A stretch of 64,000 nt of DNA from VRUE01 sp963796705 (GTDB lineage Bacteria > Actinomycetota > Thermoleophilia > Solirubrobacterales > 70-9), in NCBI GenBank assembly GCA_963796705.1, contig CAWCMK010000003.1, forward strand, positions 372,001 to 436,000, written 5' to 3'. Of the stretch, positions 51,115-60,449 are shown piece by piece. A program made the translations under genes and the position numbers. Numbering within the stretch: the first letter of the stretch is position 1; each line of letters begins with the position of its first letter. The notes under the pieces were generated by a model. That model saw nothing but the letters and a program-made list of their open reading frames with translations, was not told where the DNA came from and did not search any database.

Positions 51115-52304
51115 ATGGCCCGCAAGGCAACTGGACAGGTGATAGAGCCTACCGAGGGCCGCGCTTGGGCAATCCGCTTTCGCGCCTACGGCAAGCGCCA
51201 CTATCTTGCCCTCGGCGTCCCGGAGGATGGCTGGGACCGTGAGCGCGCCGAGGCCGAACTACGTCACGTCCTCGCCGACGTGGAGCGGGGGATCTGGAAG
51301 CCGTATGAACCGGAGCCGGTCGAAGTTCCGGCAGAGGTGCCGAGCTTCCATGAGTTCGCCTCTCGGTGGCTGGAATCCCGCAAGCCGGAGTTACGCCAGC
51401 GGACGATCAAGGATTACCAGTGGGCGTTGAGCTATCACCTGTTGCCCTTCTTCAAGGACCACTTGTTGGTCGAGATCACAGTGGCCGAGGTGGACCGCTA
51501 CAAGGTGGCGAAGGTACGGGAGGGAAAGCTGGAAGCGGCGCAGATCAACAAGACCCTCAAGCGGCTCGTCTCAGATTCTCGATCATGGCGGTCGACTACG
51601 GGCACTTGCCGAGCAACCCAGCGGCGTCGAGGGGCGGACGGCGGCGCGTCAAGGAGCCTGCGCCGCGCCGGACCGTGGGTCGAGCCTGAGCAGTTGATGG
51701 CGCTGCTCGACGCGGCCCCCAGGCGCCACCGTGCCGGTGCTCGCGACGCTGGCCGGGGCGGGGCTGCGTGTGGGGGAGCTGTGCGCGCTCGACTGGCGCG
51801 ATCTCGACCTTGCTACGGGAACGCTGACCGTGCAGGAGTCAAAGACGCGCGGCGGGAAGGCGGGAGGTCGATATGCCGTCCGGGTTAGTGACAGAGCTAT
51901 GGACCCTGGCGGCAACCAGCAGGCTGCACCGACCCGGACGATCCCAGTATTCGTCGGTCAGGCGTGGAAACGCGGCAGACGCCCGACAACGTTGGACGAC
52001 GGCTCAAGTCGGCGATCAAGAAGGCGAACGTCAAGCTTGAGCGAGCTCGGGTATCGCCGAGATCAGCGAGCGGGTCTCGCCGCACTCCTTACGTCGCACC
52101 TACGCCTCGCTGCGCTTTGCCTGTGAGGACGATCCTGTCTACGTCGCCGAGCAGGGCGGATGGGCGGACCCGGCATTTCCGATGAAGGTCTACGCTAAGG
52201 CCGTGAGACGCCGCGACCGACTCTCTGGAGCGCACCGCGAAGCCTTCGATGCCGCCCTTCGAATGGGCAGCAATGGGCAGCGGAGCGGCGAACCGACCTT
52301 CTGA
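51115..52304 (+). pseudogene. int: Tyrosine recombinase integrase, broken by several frameshifts
   Basis: The first frame (from ATG 51115) gives the arm/core-binding N-terminal half: FRAYGKRHYLALGVP, FHEFASRWLESRKPELRQRT and EITVAEVDRYKVAKVREGKL. Later pieces occur in other frames: MAVDYGHLPSNPAASRGGRR, WVEPEQLMALLDAAP, LATLAGAGLRVGELCALDW (catalytic Arg), SPHSLRRTYASLRF (HxxR) and FPMKVYAKAVRRRDRLSG (catalytic Tyr), ending with TGA 52302-52304. Joining them gives a full-length XerC/D-like integrase that has at least four frame changes. It lies directly left of attR, as expected for an element integrase. Confidence 0.9.
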
Positions 52305-52368
52305 GGAGCTCGGCTGTGGTAGACACGAAGTTGAGGAAACGGCCACCTAGAGCCGAAATCTAGACTCT

Positions 52369-52442
52369 GCCCCTGTAGCTCAGTTGGTTAGAGCGGCGGC
52401 CTTTTAAGCCGCGCGGCGCGGGTTCGAATCCCGCCGGGGGCA
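52369..52442 (+). tRNA. tRNA-Lys (anticodon TTT), reconstituted at attR
   Basis: A complete cloverleaf: acceptor GCCCCTG/CGGGGGC, D stem GCTC/GAGC, anticodon stem GCGGC/GCCGC with loop CTTTTAA (anticodon TTT), T stem GCGGG/CCCGC with loop TTCGAAT, discriminator A; 74 nt without CCA. Its first 42 bases are the second copy of the element's direct repeat (attR, 52369-52410). The DNA upstream is element sequence, so its promoter would come from the element rather than the original locus. Confidence 0.94.
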
Positions 52443-52776
52443 CTTCGTGCGTGATGAGGCTCTACGGCCTTTGCGGTTGTCGAACCGACCCCGCGCATCT
52501 CCGGGCTGCGGGGGAGGCGAGGCGAGGACATTCCGGCTGAATCGACTGCAGCCGGCCAGTGGCTTCTTGCCGGCTTCTCCGAGGCGCGATCGGGCGCTGA
52601 CTAGCGCCTCCCAGGTGGTCGACGAATCGACCTGGCCCTGGGTCGGATCGTCAGTTCGTCTTGTGTCGGGATGGAGGTGACACGACGGTCGAAAAGGGAA
52701 GATTTCCGGCTCGTGTCGAATTCAGCGCTGCCGTTTCGTCTACCTCATAGTCAACCGCGACAGATCGGAGTTGAAG
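52443..52776. other. Intergenic region with no recognised gene
   Basis: Between tRNA-Lys and the RibD-like gene. Right of the attachment site the DNA should be ancestral chromosome. No RNA, repeat or convincing frame was found; the last bases (GGAG 6 bases before ATG) are the ribosome-binding site for the next gene. Confidence 0.4.
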
Positions 52777-53334
52777 ATGGGCAAGTTGGTGGAGATGACG
52801 CACGTCAGTCTCGGCGGACAGATCGACGAGTTGGACCAATGGGCGTTCCCGTACCTCGACGAGGACCACAACGCCTACGCCGGGCGCCTGCTGGGCGAGG
52901 CAGACGCACTCCTCCTCGGCAGGATCAGCTACGAAGGCATGGCCGACGCCTATCTGAGGATGGCTGAACAGGCGCCCCCGGGTACGCCGACCGACTTCAT
53001 CGCCCGGATGAACGAGATCCCCAAGTTCATCGCCTCGAGGACGGGCGCGGAGACGCCGACCTGGAACGCGACCCGGATCGACGGGAACGTTTCCGTCGCC
53101 GTCGCCGAGCTCAAGGCGAGCGGCAAGACTCTGGTCAAGTACGGCACCGGGATGCTCGACGCGACGCTCATCGAGCACGGGCTGATCGACGAGTTCCACC
53201 TCTCCCTGACTCCGGTCGCCGCCGGGGGCGGAGAGCGCCTCTTCGAGCACCTGGACGAGACGCCGCAGCTGGATCTGCAGGAGGTGACCCGCTTCGACAG
53301 CGGCGTACTGATCCTGGTCTACACGCCACGGTGA
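52777..53334 (+). CDS. Dihydrofolate reductase family (RibD C-terminal domain) protein
   Basis: 185 aa from ATG 52777 with GGAG six bases upstream; a TTG two codons earlier is also possible. RibD_C/DHFR-like fold: GRLLGEADALLLGRISYEGM (NADPH-side loop), ARMNEIPKFIASRT, KASGKTLVKYGTGMLDATL, IDEFHLSLTPVAAGGGERLF and the final strand FDSGVLILVYT. Such stand-alone domains reduce unknown substrates with NADPH. It starts ~330 bp past the attachment site. Confidence 0.88.
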   Translation: MGKLVEMTHVSLGGQIDELDQWAFPYLDEDHNAYAGRLLGEADALLLGRISYEGMADAYLRMAEQAPPGTPTDFIARMNEIPKFIASRTGAETPTWNATRIDGNVSVAVAELKASGKTLVKYGTGMLDATLIEHGLIDEFHLSLTPVAAGGGERLFEHLDETPQLDLQEVTRFDSGVLILVYTPR

Positions 53335-54101
53335 CGAACCTGGCCGTCTCGCCAATGATGCGGCTCGCCGATCCGACCGCGGCAATGACGAGCCGGCAAG
53401 TCTTCCTCCCTGACAGCGTCGCGTTCTTGTCTTCGGACGGAGACCGAGATGGTGAGGCGGCACTGACCCTTGCGGTGGTCGAGTGCGGGCAAGCTCCATC
53501 AGGGCCGGATGGGCCATCTTCCCAGATGGCGCGAGCCGCGATGATTACGGGCCGGTTGCTCCAGCGTCCTGTCGGGCGACGGCGCCTCGTCGGTGGGGCG
53601 CGGGCTATTGCGGCAGCGAAATCGAGCCACCCTCGAGCCGAGCGGTCGGGTTGATTGTGTGTGGCCGGGGGCGTCTCCCAAGCCCTGCGGGCAAGCCAAA
53701 ATGGGCTCGAAACCGGGTGCTGGGTACCAGAGGACGGGTGTCAAATGGATGCCAAAATTGGCAAGTTAAATTGTCGACATCTTCGATCAGGCCGACTTGC
53801 ATTCGGGGCATCGATCCGCTGAGAGTGGCATCGGAACTCGCTGTGACCTCCCAGACCGCTGGGGGATAGGACAGGGAAGATTTCGTTCTGCCGGCGAACT
53901 CGGCCAAATCGCTCCGCAACCAGCGCCGCCCACCTGAGTCTCCAGCCAAACCTGGCTACCGGTCGGCTTGAGGTTGGGTCAGGCTATGGCAACTTCTCAT
54001 GGAGGGGGAGAGGAGCGTGGGGTGGGCATTCTCCTAACGAACTCGGGCCCTGGCCGGCCGACTGTTCCGGGGGGCGCTAGGACCCGTTCCCGAGCCCGCT
54101 G
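53335..54101. other. Long intergenic region with no recognised gene
   Basis: The 767 bp lie between convergent genes. Several open frames exist on both strands (for example 53605-53949 minus), but none has recognisable domains or codon bias, and an AT-richer patch lies near 53745-53800. No repeats or RNA structures were recognised. Confidence 0.4.
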
Positions 54102-56582
54102 TCACTGCCCGGTCGCCGACCTCACTCGGTAGACGTGGAAGACCGTTTGCGGATGACCGTGCTCGAACCCCCTCGAGTGGATCAGCTGGCGCACGACGAG
54201 GAGCTTTTCGTCCGGGTGCTTCGCCAGTTCTTCGACCGTGGCCGTGTATTGGGATTTGACCCTGAGTTTGACTACCTTCCACTTGTTCGCCTTCTGATTC
54301 GCGGAGACCGGGGCGCTCATCAGCTTTCCGTGCTGGCAGTTGCGCATCCCCGCATGGACGGTGCACCGGTCTTTGCTGGTGACCGCGACCGCGTTGCCGA
54401 GGCAGCCGGGCCTGAAGCGAGCCGGACACTTGAGGCGCAGGTAGAGGTAGGGAGGTTCGAAGACGGCGGTGACGAAGTCGGTGACCTTAGGCGGCGTCAC
54501 GACAATCGCGGAGGAGACGGCGACTCCGGCGCTGGAGGCGGGCTGGCTTGAGCCATCGGTATTGGACGCGATCACAGTGCAGGTCAGGGTATGACCCTGA
54601 TCGGTGCTCTGGATGGTGTAGGTCTGGCCGGTGGCGCCTGTGATCGGGGTGCCGTCGCGGCTCCACTGGTAGGCGAAGCTGGTCGGGCCGTTGGTCCAGC
54701 TGCCGTTATTGCAGATGAGCGTCTGATTGACACTCGGGGTGCCGGAGATAGAAGGCGCCACGGTGTTCGAGGGTTGCTGCGGCGGAGGAGCGCCCATCAC
54801 CGTGAGGGTGACCCCATCGGGGTCGTACTGGGGCACGTACGTTGCACCGCCCGCTGATGAGCCGGTCACCGTGGCGAAGGTGCCGGTTCGCGACGAGGCC
54901 CCAGAGATGATCTTGAAGGTGTCGCTCGCGGCAGGAGTGAACCCCGTGGAGTCGATCGCCAGCGTACCAGCCAGCGTCAGCACCCCGCCTACCATCAGCT
55001 GGTCGAACTGGGTCCCCGGCGTCGTGCCGGTGATCTGCTCGGCCAGCGTGCCGCCAGAACCCTGGGTGTAGTCGCCTACGATCGTCAGTTTCCCGGGCGA
55101 GGTCCCGGGGGCGACTGCCCCCCCGGGGTTGGACACCTGGCCCCCTAGTGTGCCATTGCCATTCAGAACGCCGCCATCGAGCGTTACCGGGCCATCCAGC
55201 TCGGCGCCGCCGCTGATGGTCGTGGTTCCTGCCAACTGCGTCAGGCTCTCGCTGCTGAGCACCCCGGTCTGAACGGAGACTGTCCCGTCGTTTTCGACCG
55301 GCGGGATTCCCACCGAGCCGCTGCTGGTCTCGCGGATCAGCGAGCCGCCTTCCAGCACATGGACGAGCGGACTGCCCCCGGTGTCGTTGATTGCGGCCTG
55401 GATGCCAGCGCCGCTCATCGTGAAGGTCGAGGCGATGTTGAGGACTCCTCCGCCCAGATTGATCCCGTTGGAATCCGAAGATTGCGCGTAGGTGGTCGGC
55501 GTGTCCAGGTTCAGCGTCGCGTTGGTGCCGGTGAAAGTGCTGCCGACACTGAGGAACGCAGTGATGTCAAAGCTCGGCACGGAGGCGGCAACAGCGGTGA
55601 TGCCGGTATCGAGGGCAAGCCCAGAGAAGTCGGCCGTTTCGGTCACCGTGAGCGAGCCGGTGCCGTTTCGATGTCCACCGGTGCTTATCAGTGTTGGAAT
55701 AGAGAGGTCCTTGTCGAGCGTGAAGGTGCCGTTACCGTCGATGTGCAGGGCTGGAACCGTGAACATGTCGCTGGCTCCGATCGTGGTCGTGGCGCCCGCG
55801 ACATCGAACGTGCCAGAGCCGGTGATCGACGGTGAGTCGAAGTCGCCCTGTGTTTGCAGCGTCGCGCCGGAGCTGATTTCATAGCCGCCGGTGGAGCTGC
55901 CGGCGTCGCCCTTTGCGAGGTCGAGGGTTCCGGTCTTAATCGAGGACGCCGCGCTGCCATCGTTGTCGACCACCGGTTGGATCGTTTGGACGCCCGTGCT
56001 CGTATCACGGATCAGGGAGCCGCCGGTCAGCACATGCACGAGCCCGTGATTGGTGGTGTCGTTGACGTTTGCGTGATTGTCGCTGTCCGAGCTAGTCATC
56101 TTGAAGGTCGAGCCGATGTTCAGCGTGCCGCCGATGTTGATCCCGTTGGAGTTCGTCGTGCCCTCATAGGTCGTCGGGTCGTTGAGGTTCAAAGTGCCGT
56201 CGACCTCGAGGAAGCCGTCGAGAGTCGATTCTCCCGACGAAGACACGGTGAGCGAGTGGTCGATGATCTCGAGGCCCCCGCTGTTTGGAGAGGCGGTGTT
56301 GATCGAAAGCGATCGCGCGCTGGCGTCTTTTCCAGTGATTTCCGCCGTCGCGCTGTTGATCACCACGTCGTCGGATGAGGTAGGGACACCGGACGGACTC
56401 CAATTGCCTTCGTCGAACCAGTCCCTGCTGACGTTGCCGGTGAACGTCTTCGTTTCCGCATGAGCCGGAGCCGCGCCGAAGGCGAGGCTGAGGATCAAGG
56501 CGGCAAGGCCGAGGCTACACCGCAGTGAGAGATAGCGATGACAGCGAGCCCATGAGTGGACGGACGTTAGGTGCTCTCGCAT
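54102..56582 (-). CDS. Large secreted beta-helix/Ig-like surface protein
   Basis: 826 aa with a signal peptide (LGLAALILSLAFGAAPAHA). The N-terminal ~500 residues are Gly/Ser/Thr/Asn-rich autotransporter-like repeats (WFDEGNWSPSGVPTSSDDVV, GLEIIDHSLTVSSSGESTLD and NGINIGGTLNIGSTFKMT with its near copy NGINLGGGVLNIASTFTMS), a beta-helix pattern. Residues ~610-690 carry the Ig-like unit VAPSISGTPSVNQTL.CNNGSW...YQWSRDGTPI..A, often repeated in surface proteins of this lineage. The C-terminal ~130 residues contain four Cys (LRLKCPARFRPGCLGNA, RCTVHAGMRNCQHG). There is no outer-membrane barrel, so it is probably a secreted or wall-associated adhesin-like protein. Confidence 0.85.
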   Translation of the reverse strand: MREHLTSVHSWARCHRYLSLRCSLGLAALILSLAFGAAPAHAETKTFTGNVSRDWFDEGNWSPSGVPTSSDDVVINSATAEITGKDASARSLSINTASPNSGGLEIIDHSLTVSSSGESTLDGFLEVDGTLNLNDPTTYEGTTNSNGINIGGTLNIGSTFKMTSSDSDNHANVNDTTNHGLVHVLTGGSLIRDTSTGVQTIQPVVDNDGSAASSIKTGTLDLAKGDAGSSTGGYEISSGATLQTQGDFDSPSITGSGTFDVAGATTTIGASDMFTVPALHIDGNGTFTLDKDLSIPTLISTGGHRNGTGSLTVTETADFSGLALDTGITAVAASVPSFDITAFLSVGSTFTGTNATLNLDTPTTYAQSSDSNGINLGGGVLNIASTFTMSGAGIQAAINDTGGSPLVHVLEGGSLIRETSSGSVGIPPVENDGTVSVQTGVLSSESLTQLAGTTTISGGAELDGPVTLDGGVLNGNGTLGGQVSNPGGAVAPGTSPGKLTIVGDYTQGSGGTLAEQITGTTPGTQFDQLMVGGVLTLAGTLAIDSTGFTPAASDTFKIISGASSRTGTFATVTGSSAGGATYVPQYDPDGVTLTVMGAPPPQQPSNTVAPSISGTPSVNQTLICNNGSWTNGPTSFAYQWSRDGTPITGATGQTYTIQSTDQGHTLTCTVIASNTDGSSQPASSAGVAVSSAIVVTPPKVTDFVTAVFEPPYLYLRLKCPARFRPGCLGNAVAVTSKDRCTVHAGMRNCQHGKLMSAPVSANQKANKWKVVKLRVKSQYTATVEELAKHPDEKLLVVRQLIHSRGFEHGHPQTVFHVYRVRSATGQ

Positions 56583-57307
56583 TGGGCTTCCTCGCAGTCG
56601 CCACCTTGCAGATCAAGGCGTCGGCAACGCCGACGCTACCTCTTGCCAAGGCCGGCGTCAATCGCAGGACGACAGAGCGTTGCCCCGAGCTGCGAGGATC
56701 GGAAACGAACCGCCCCCACCTTTGAGTTGGCGAGATGCCCCCTCTCACCCGCCAGATCTCTGACACTGACCGCGCCCGCCGTGGGAGGGGGTTTCATTTT
56801 AATTGAACGGCTAGGCAGGGCCGGCCCGCCTCCCCCGGCGGGGTGAGGGATGGTGATGGGCCGAGGCTGCGGCTAACCGTTGTCACGCTAAACGGGATTA
56901 GGGGCCCCCGAAGTAGGGACCCAGAAGTCTCGGTGCTCAGGATCCCGCCCATCAACCTCCTGAGCGCGGTAAAGGCCAGGCATCTTGCACGTCCGCGCAA
57001 CGGCTTGGTGATGGCTTCCAGCCTCAACGGCCTCGCTCATCATCAGCCAGAATCCTTCGCGTTTGCGCTCGACAGAAAAGTTCATCTCCACAAACTTTCG
57101 CCCCTTTCCGAGAACACCTCCCTGGAGCATGGGGGAGGTTGGAAGAGCAACACGAACTTGCGATGTTGGCCACTCAGCGTTCGAGCAGGGGCCTCCGGGC
57201 CGATCGCCGAGACGCACGCCCCGTTGGCAGGGGCGGGATATGGCGCCAGATTGACCAGATGTCGAGGCATCGGTTTGCGCTCGCGCAAGTAAGCGACGGC
57301 GACCCTC
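56583..57307. other. Long intergenic region with no firm gene
   Basis: Between the divergent secreted-protein gene and the following broken one. A minus-strand frame at 56888-57406 contains a protein-like stretch (FVEMNFSVERKREGFWLMMS) but has no supporting context or start signal. A small hairpin, CCCGCC/GGCGGG, lies at 56825-56842. The promoters of both neighbouring genes must be here. Confidence 0.4.
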
Positions 57308-58106
57308 GTGGTCCTCGGCGTGAGCTTCGGCCCCGCCGCGAGCGTTGGCGCTGACCCGACCTTTCCGCCCGTCCCGCCGATCCACATCCACCTCCCCAAA
57401 CCCCACCAGATCGCCTTTTTCAAGGTCATCGTCGAAGGCAAGGCCACCGATGACCTCAAGTCGCAGATCTCCGGGGAAACGGGAACCTGCCTCTACACAG
57501 AGGACGGCGACGTGGAACAGACCTCCGTTTTCATCAGAGGGGCAACGGTGCGACCTTCCAGTTCGACCGCTATGGCCAAGAAGCGGTGATGCACCGAACC
57601 GGGCGCGAGACCGACGCCTCGCTCGCCGTCAAGGTATCGACGACGCGGACCGCCAGCGGCGGTAGCCATGCGTCCCCGTCCCACCCGCCGGCACCCTGCA
57701 GCGTGCCTCCGGTGAGCCTCTCCACGGCGGACTGTGGCAAGGCATTCCCTGAAGGGGGCTCCGCCCTCTTCACCTATGAGGGCGACCGGCTCGGGATGGA
57801 GATCTCGAGGAAGGCCACGGCCTCGCCCACCAAGAACACCTGCGGAGAAGATCCGCAGACCGGTCTGACACTCGACTTCGAAGACGCCTGGCCGACGATC
57901 CCGTCTTCCAGACGAGCCCGCTGCCGATCTCGCGCGTCTTCGGCAAAGCCCACGCCTTCAAAGTCGAAATGCGCGTCTCAGACACCAACAGCCCCCCGCG
58001 GCAATCGGCCTCACGCCAGGTCTCCGCCGGCTCTCTGGCGGGTACCCGCACCGAGACGCCGACCAACAAGGCGACCGTCCGTTTCATCAGGCTCAGCCAC
58101 GGCTAG
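57308..58106 (+). pseudogene. Frameshifted secreted-protein gene
   Basis: The first frame opens at GTG 57308 with a signal-like segment (VVLGVSFGPAASVGA), then FFKVIVEGKATDDLKSQISG and ETGTCLYTEDG. From about 57540 the second frame carries ATFQFDRYGQEAVMHRTGRE, LFTYEGDRLGMEISRKAT and a Cys-rich middle, and after about 57890 a third frame gives ISRVFGKAHAFKVEMRVSDT and NKATVRFIRLSHG, ending at 58104-58106. Together they make one ~265-aa secreted protein of unknown function disrupted twice. Its stop is 20 bp upstream of the LOG-family gene. Confidence 0.7.
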
Positions 58107-58125
58107 CCGGGCCGGGCAACATGCG

Positions 58126-58839
58126 ATGGTTCGCCGCATGGCGACCCATGACGAGCACCTGCTGCGCGTCCCACACGACCTCCTCGAGGCGCGCGACGAC
58201 GTTCGCCTGCAACGTATCCACGACGAGATCGAGCGTGGTTTTGAGGCGCTACGTGATATCGAAGAGGGGGTCTCGCTCTTCGGTTCGGCGCGTGTGCCCG
58301 AGGGCCACCGCTGGTATGAGCTCTGCCGAGAGACGGCCGCCTGTCTTGCGAGACACGGGTTCACGGTGATCACCGGTGGCGGCGGTGGGTTGATGGAGGC
58401 CGCGAACCGCGGGGCAAAGGAGGCCGGCGGCGAGTCGGTCGGCCTCAACGTCGAGCTGCCGTCGGAGCAACGGCCGAACCCCTACGCGACCAGGCCCCTG
58501 CGCTTCCATTACTTCTTTGCCCGCAAGCTGATGTTCGTCCGCTACGCGCGGGCCTTCGTCATCTTCCCGGGCGGCTTCGGCACGCTGGATGAGATGTTCG
58601 AGAGCCTCACCCTGATCCAGACCCACCGGATTCGGCACTTCCCGACGATCCTCGTGGACCGCGGGCACTGGGCACCGCTGCTCACCTGGCTCGACGCCGA
58701 GCTCGAGGACGACGAGCTGATCTCGCCCGCCGACAAGGAGTTGCTGATGACCGCCGACACCCCGCAGGAGGTCTGTGACCACGTGCGGCGCGCAAGCGAG
58801 AGACAGAAGCAGCTGGCCGAGCGTCGGCGGAATCGGTAG
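58126..58839 (+). CDS. LOG-family protein (TIGR00730, phosphoribohydrolase-like)
   Basis: 237 aa from ATG 58126 (ATG 58138 is equally possible). A Rossmann-fold 'lysine decarboxylase-like' protein with GGGGGLMEAANRGAKEAGG and the PGGFGTLDEMFE motif that defines LOG proteins. Family members hydrolyse cytokinin-type nucleoside 5'-monophosphates or related ribose phosphates. Segments FHYFFARKLMFVRYARAFV and IRHFPTILVDRGHW are family-typical. It follows the broken secreted-protein gene by 20 bp. Confidence 0.93.
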   Translation: MVRRMATHDEHLLRVPHDLLEARDDVRLQRIHDEIERGFEALRDIEEGVSLFGSARVPEGHRWYELCRETAACLARHGFTVITGGGGGLMEAANRGAKEAGGESVGLNVELPSEQRPNPYATRPLRFHYFFARKLMFVRYARAFVIFPGGFGTLDEMFESLTLIQTHRIRHFPTILVDRGHWAPLLTWLDAELEDDELISPADKELLMTADTPQEVCDHVRRASERQKQLAERRRNR

Positions 58840-58878
58840 CTCGCCAAGCGGGCCACTGACCAATAGACTCGGGCGATT

Positions 58879-60420
58879 GTGAGGGCGCTGCCGCTGATCA
58901 TCGCCACGGCGCTTGTGGCACTCGTCCTAGCGGCTCCTGCCAGCGCCAACGATCGCTTCACGCTGGACACCGCGCCGGGCAGCGCCGGGCACATCGTCGT
59001 CGATTCGGCCGGCACCGCATATGTGGCCTGGACGCATCGCTCTGGGACCAGCTCCCCCGACTCGGTGATGTTCTGTGAGATTCCCGGCGGCGGCACCTGC
59101 ACGGCGCCGCGGACCCTGCCGATTCCGGGGGCGGTCGATCAGACCGACGACGTCGCCGGAGCCTTCCCGGTGCTCGGATCCGGCGGCACCGTCTACGTCG
59201 TCGCTCCGCGCTACGTCAAGGACGATGTTGTCATCTGGACCTCCCCCGACGGCGGCCAGAGCTTCAACGGGGGCGTCGTCGCCCCCAATGAAGCCGGCTA
59301 CTCGAACAAGAGCGAACCGACCGACGTCTTCCTCTCCGGTACCGAATTTCTGATCGGGGCCTTCAACCCGGGCATCGGTTTCAGCACCCAGCCCGCGGGC
59401 GGCGGCGCCGGGATGAACCTCAAGTTCCCGACGCTGGTGACGGGGACCGTGGGCTCGGCGAGCATGGCCCTGTCGGGACCCGCGGAACCGCTCGAGGCCT
59501 ACTGGCTGCTCGAAGGCAGCGAATACACGATGTATTTGCTGCGCTACAAGGGGGGTCCGCTGACGACCGAGAGCAGCTGGGAAGGGCCGATCTCGATCGG
59601 CAAGGGATATGAGACGAAGCTCGCCGGCGGCGCCGCCGGGACCTTCCTCGTCTCCCAGGACTACGCCGGTGGCGCAAGCAGCCCCACCGCCGTCGAGGTG
59701 CGCAGGTACACCGGAAGCGGCTTCGGTGCGCCGCTGACGCTCGCCAACGACACCTCGACCGACCTCTTCGCCGGCGGCGCGATCGCCGAGTCCCCGGGCG
59801 GGCGCCTGGCCGTCGCCTGGCCCGGGACGCGTGCCACCGACCAGGCGAGGGTGATGCGCCTCTTCAGCTCAAGCGACGGTGGCAACGCGTTCACCGAGAC
59901 CGACATCGCTCACCTCGGCCACTCATACGCGGTCAACGACAACGCCCAGCTGGCGATCACCGACTCCGGTGCCGGCTGGATCACCTTCATTGACGAAGCT
60001 GGCCTGCAGATGGCCGACACCGCGCCGATCGCACCGCCCCCCTCGCCGGTTCCATCCCCCTACAAGGGCACGGAAAAGACGATCGGCAAGCCGGTCGGCG
60101 GCTTCGAACTCACCCTGCGCCTGCCGAAGAGCTGCCTGCAGCCCGGACAGGCCTTCTATGCGGGCGCCGGCAAACGTGTGCGCCACAAAGTCGCCAAGGC
60201 CCTGCGCTCGAAGCTGACGCTGAAGACCGCGGCCTTCGCCTTCGACGGCAGGAAGCTGAAGACGCTGAAGAAGAAGCCGCTCAAACTCCTGATCGAACCC
60301 GGCACCCTGGCCTCGGGGAGCACCCACACGGTCACCGTCAAGGTCACCGCGATAGCTCTCAAGCACGGCAAGAAGAAGAAGGTCGTCCGCACCCTCAAGG
60401 GCACGGTTTCGATCTGCTGA
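58879..60420 (+). CDS. Secreted BNR/sialidase-like repeat protein
   Basis: 513 aa starting at GTG 58879 with a signal peptide (LPLIIATALVALVLAAPASA). The N-terminal part has BNR-like Asp boxes such as IWTSPDGGQSFNGG and RLFSSSDGGNAFTETDI, and HIVVDSAGTAYVAWTHRS, the pattern of sialidase/propeller repeats. The C-terminal ~120 residues are a Lys-rich beta-domain (LKKKPLKLLIEPGTLASGST, ALKHGKKKKVVRTLKGTVSI) also seen in other secreted proteins of this window. No sialidase active-site residues could be confirmed. Confidence 0.8.
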   Translation: MRALPLIIATALVALVLAAPASANDRFTLDTAPGSAGHIVVDSAGTAYVAWTHRSGTSSPDSVMFCEIPGGGTCTAPRTLPIPGAVDQTDDVAGAFPVLGSGGTVYVVAPRYVKDDVVIWTSPDGGQSFNGGVVAPNEAGYSNKSEPTDVFLSGTEFLIGAFNPGIGFSTQPAGGGAGMNLKFPTLVTGTVGSASMALSGPAEPLEAYWLLEGSEYTMYLLRYKGGPLTTESSWEGPISIGKGYETKLAGGAAGTFLVSQDYAGGASSPTAVEVRRYTGSGFGAPLTLANDTSTDLFAGGAIAESPGGRLAVAWPGTRATDQARVMRLFSSSDGGNAFTETDIAHLGHSYAVNDNAQLAITDSGAGWITFIDEAGLQMADTAPIAPPPSPVPSPYKGTEKTIGKPVGGFELTLRLPKSCLQPGQAFYAGAGKRVRHKVAKALRSKLTLKTAAFAFDGRKLKTLKKKPLKLLIEPGTLASGSTHTVTVKVTAIALKHGKKKKVVRTLKGTVSIC

Positions 60421-60449
60421 TCTGGCTCGGGCTCGGCCGGGCGGGGCCC

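Larger units (their letters stand above)
40839..52410. mobile_element. Integrated mobilizable element in tRNA-Lys (11.6 kb, decaying)
   Basis: The boundaries are the 42-bp tRNA-Lys direct repeats at 40839-40880 and 52369-52410. Inside are a relaxase-helicase, an iteron-like repeat cluster, a small HTH protein and a tyrosine integrase at the right end, next to attR, the usual layout. No type IV secretion ATPase, FtsK-like translocase or replication initiator was recognised, so it would be mobilizable rather than self-transmissible. The integrase is frameshifted several times and several cargo genes are broken. It also carries an intact RelA/SpoT-domain gene pair. Confidence 0.88.

Noticed and set aside
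53331..53949. Frames on both strands after the RibD-like gene
   Set aside because: No recognisable domains, signal peptides or coupling to neighbours.
56888..57406. Minus-strand frame with FVEMNFSVERKREGFWLMMS
   Set aside because: Protein-like only over a short stretch, no ribosome-binding site and no family; left in the intergenic note.
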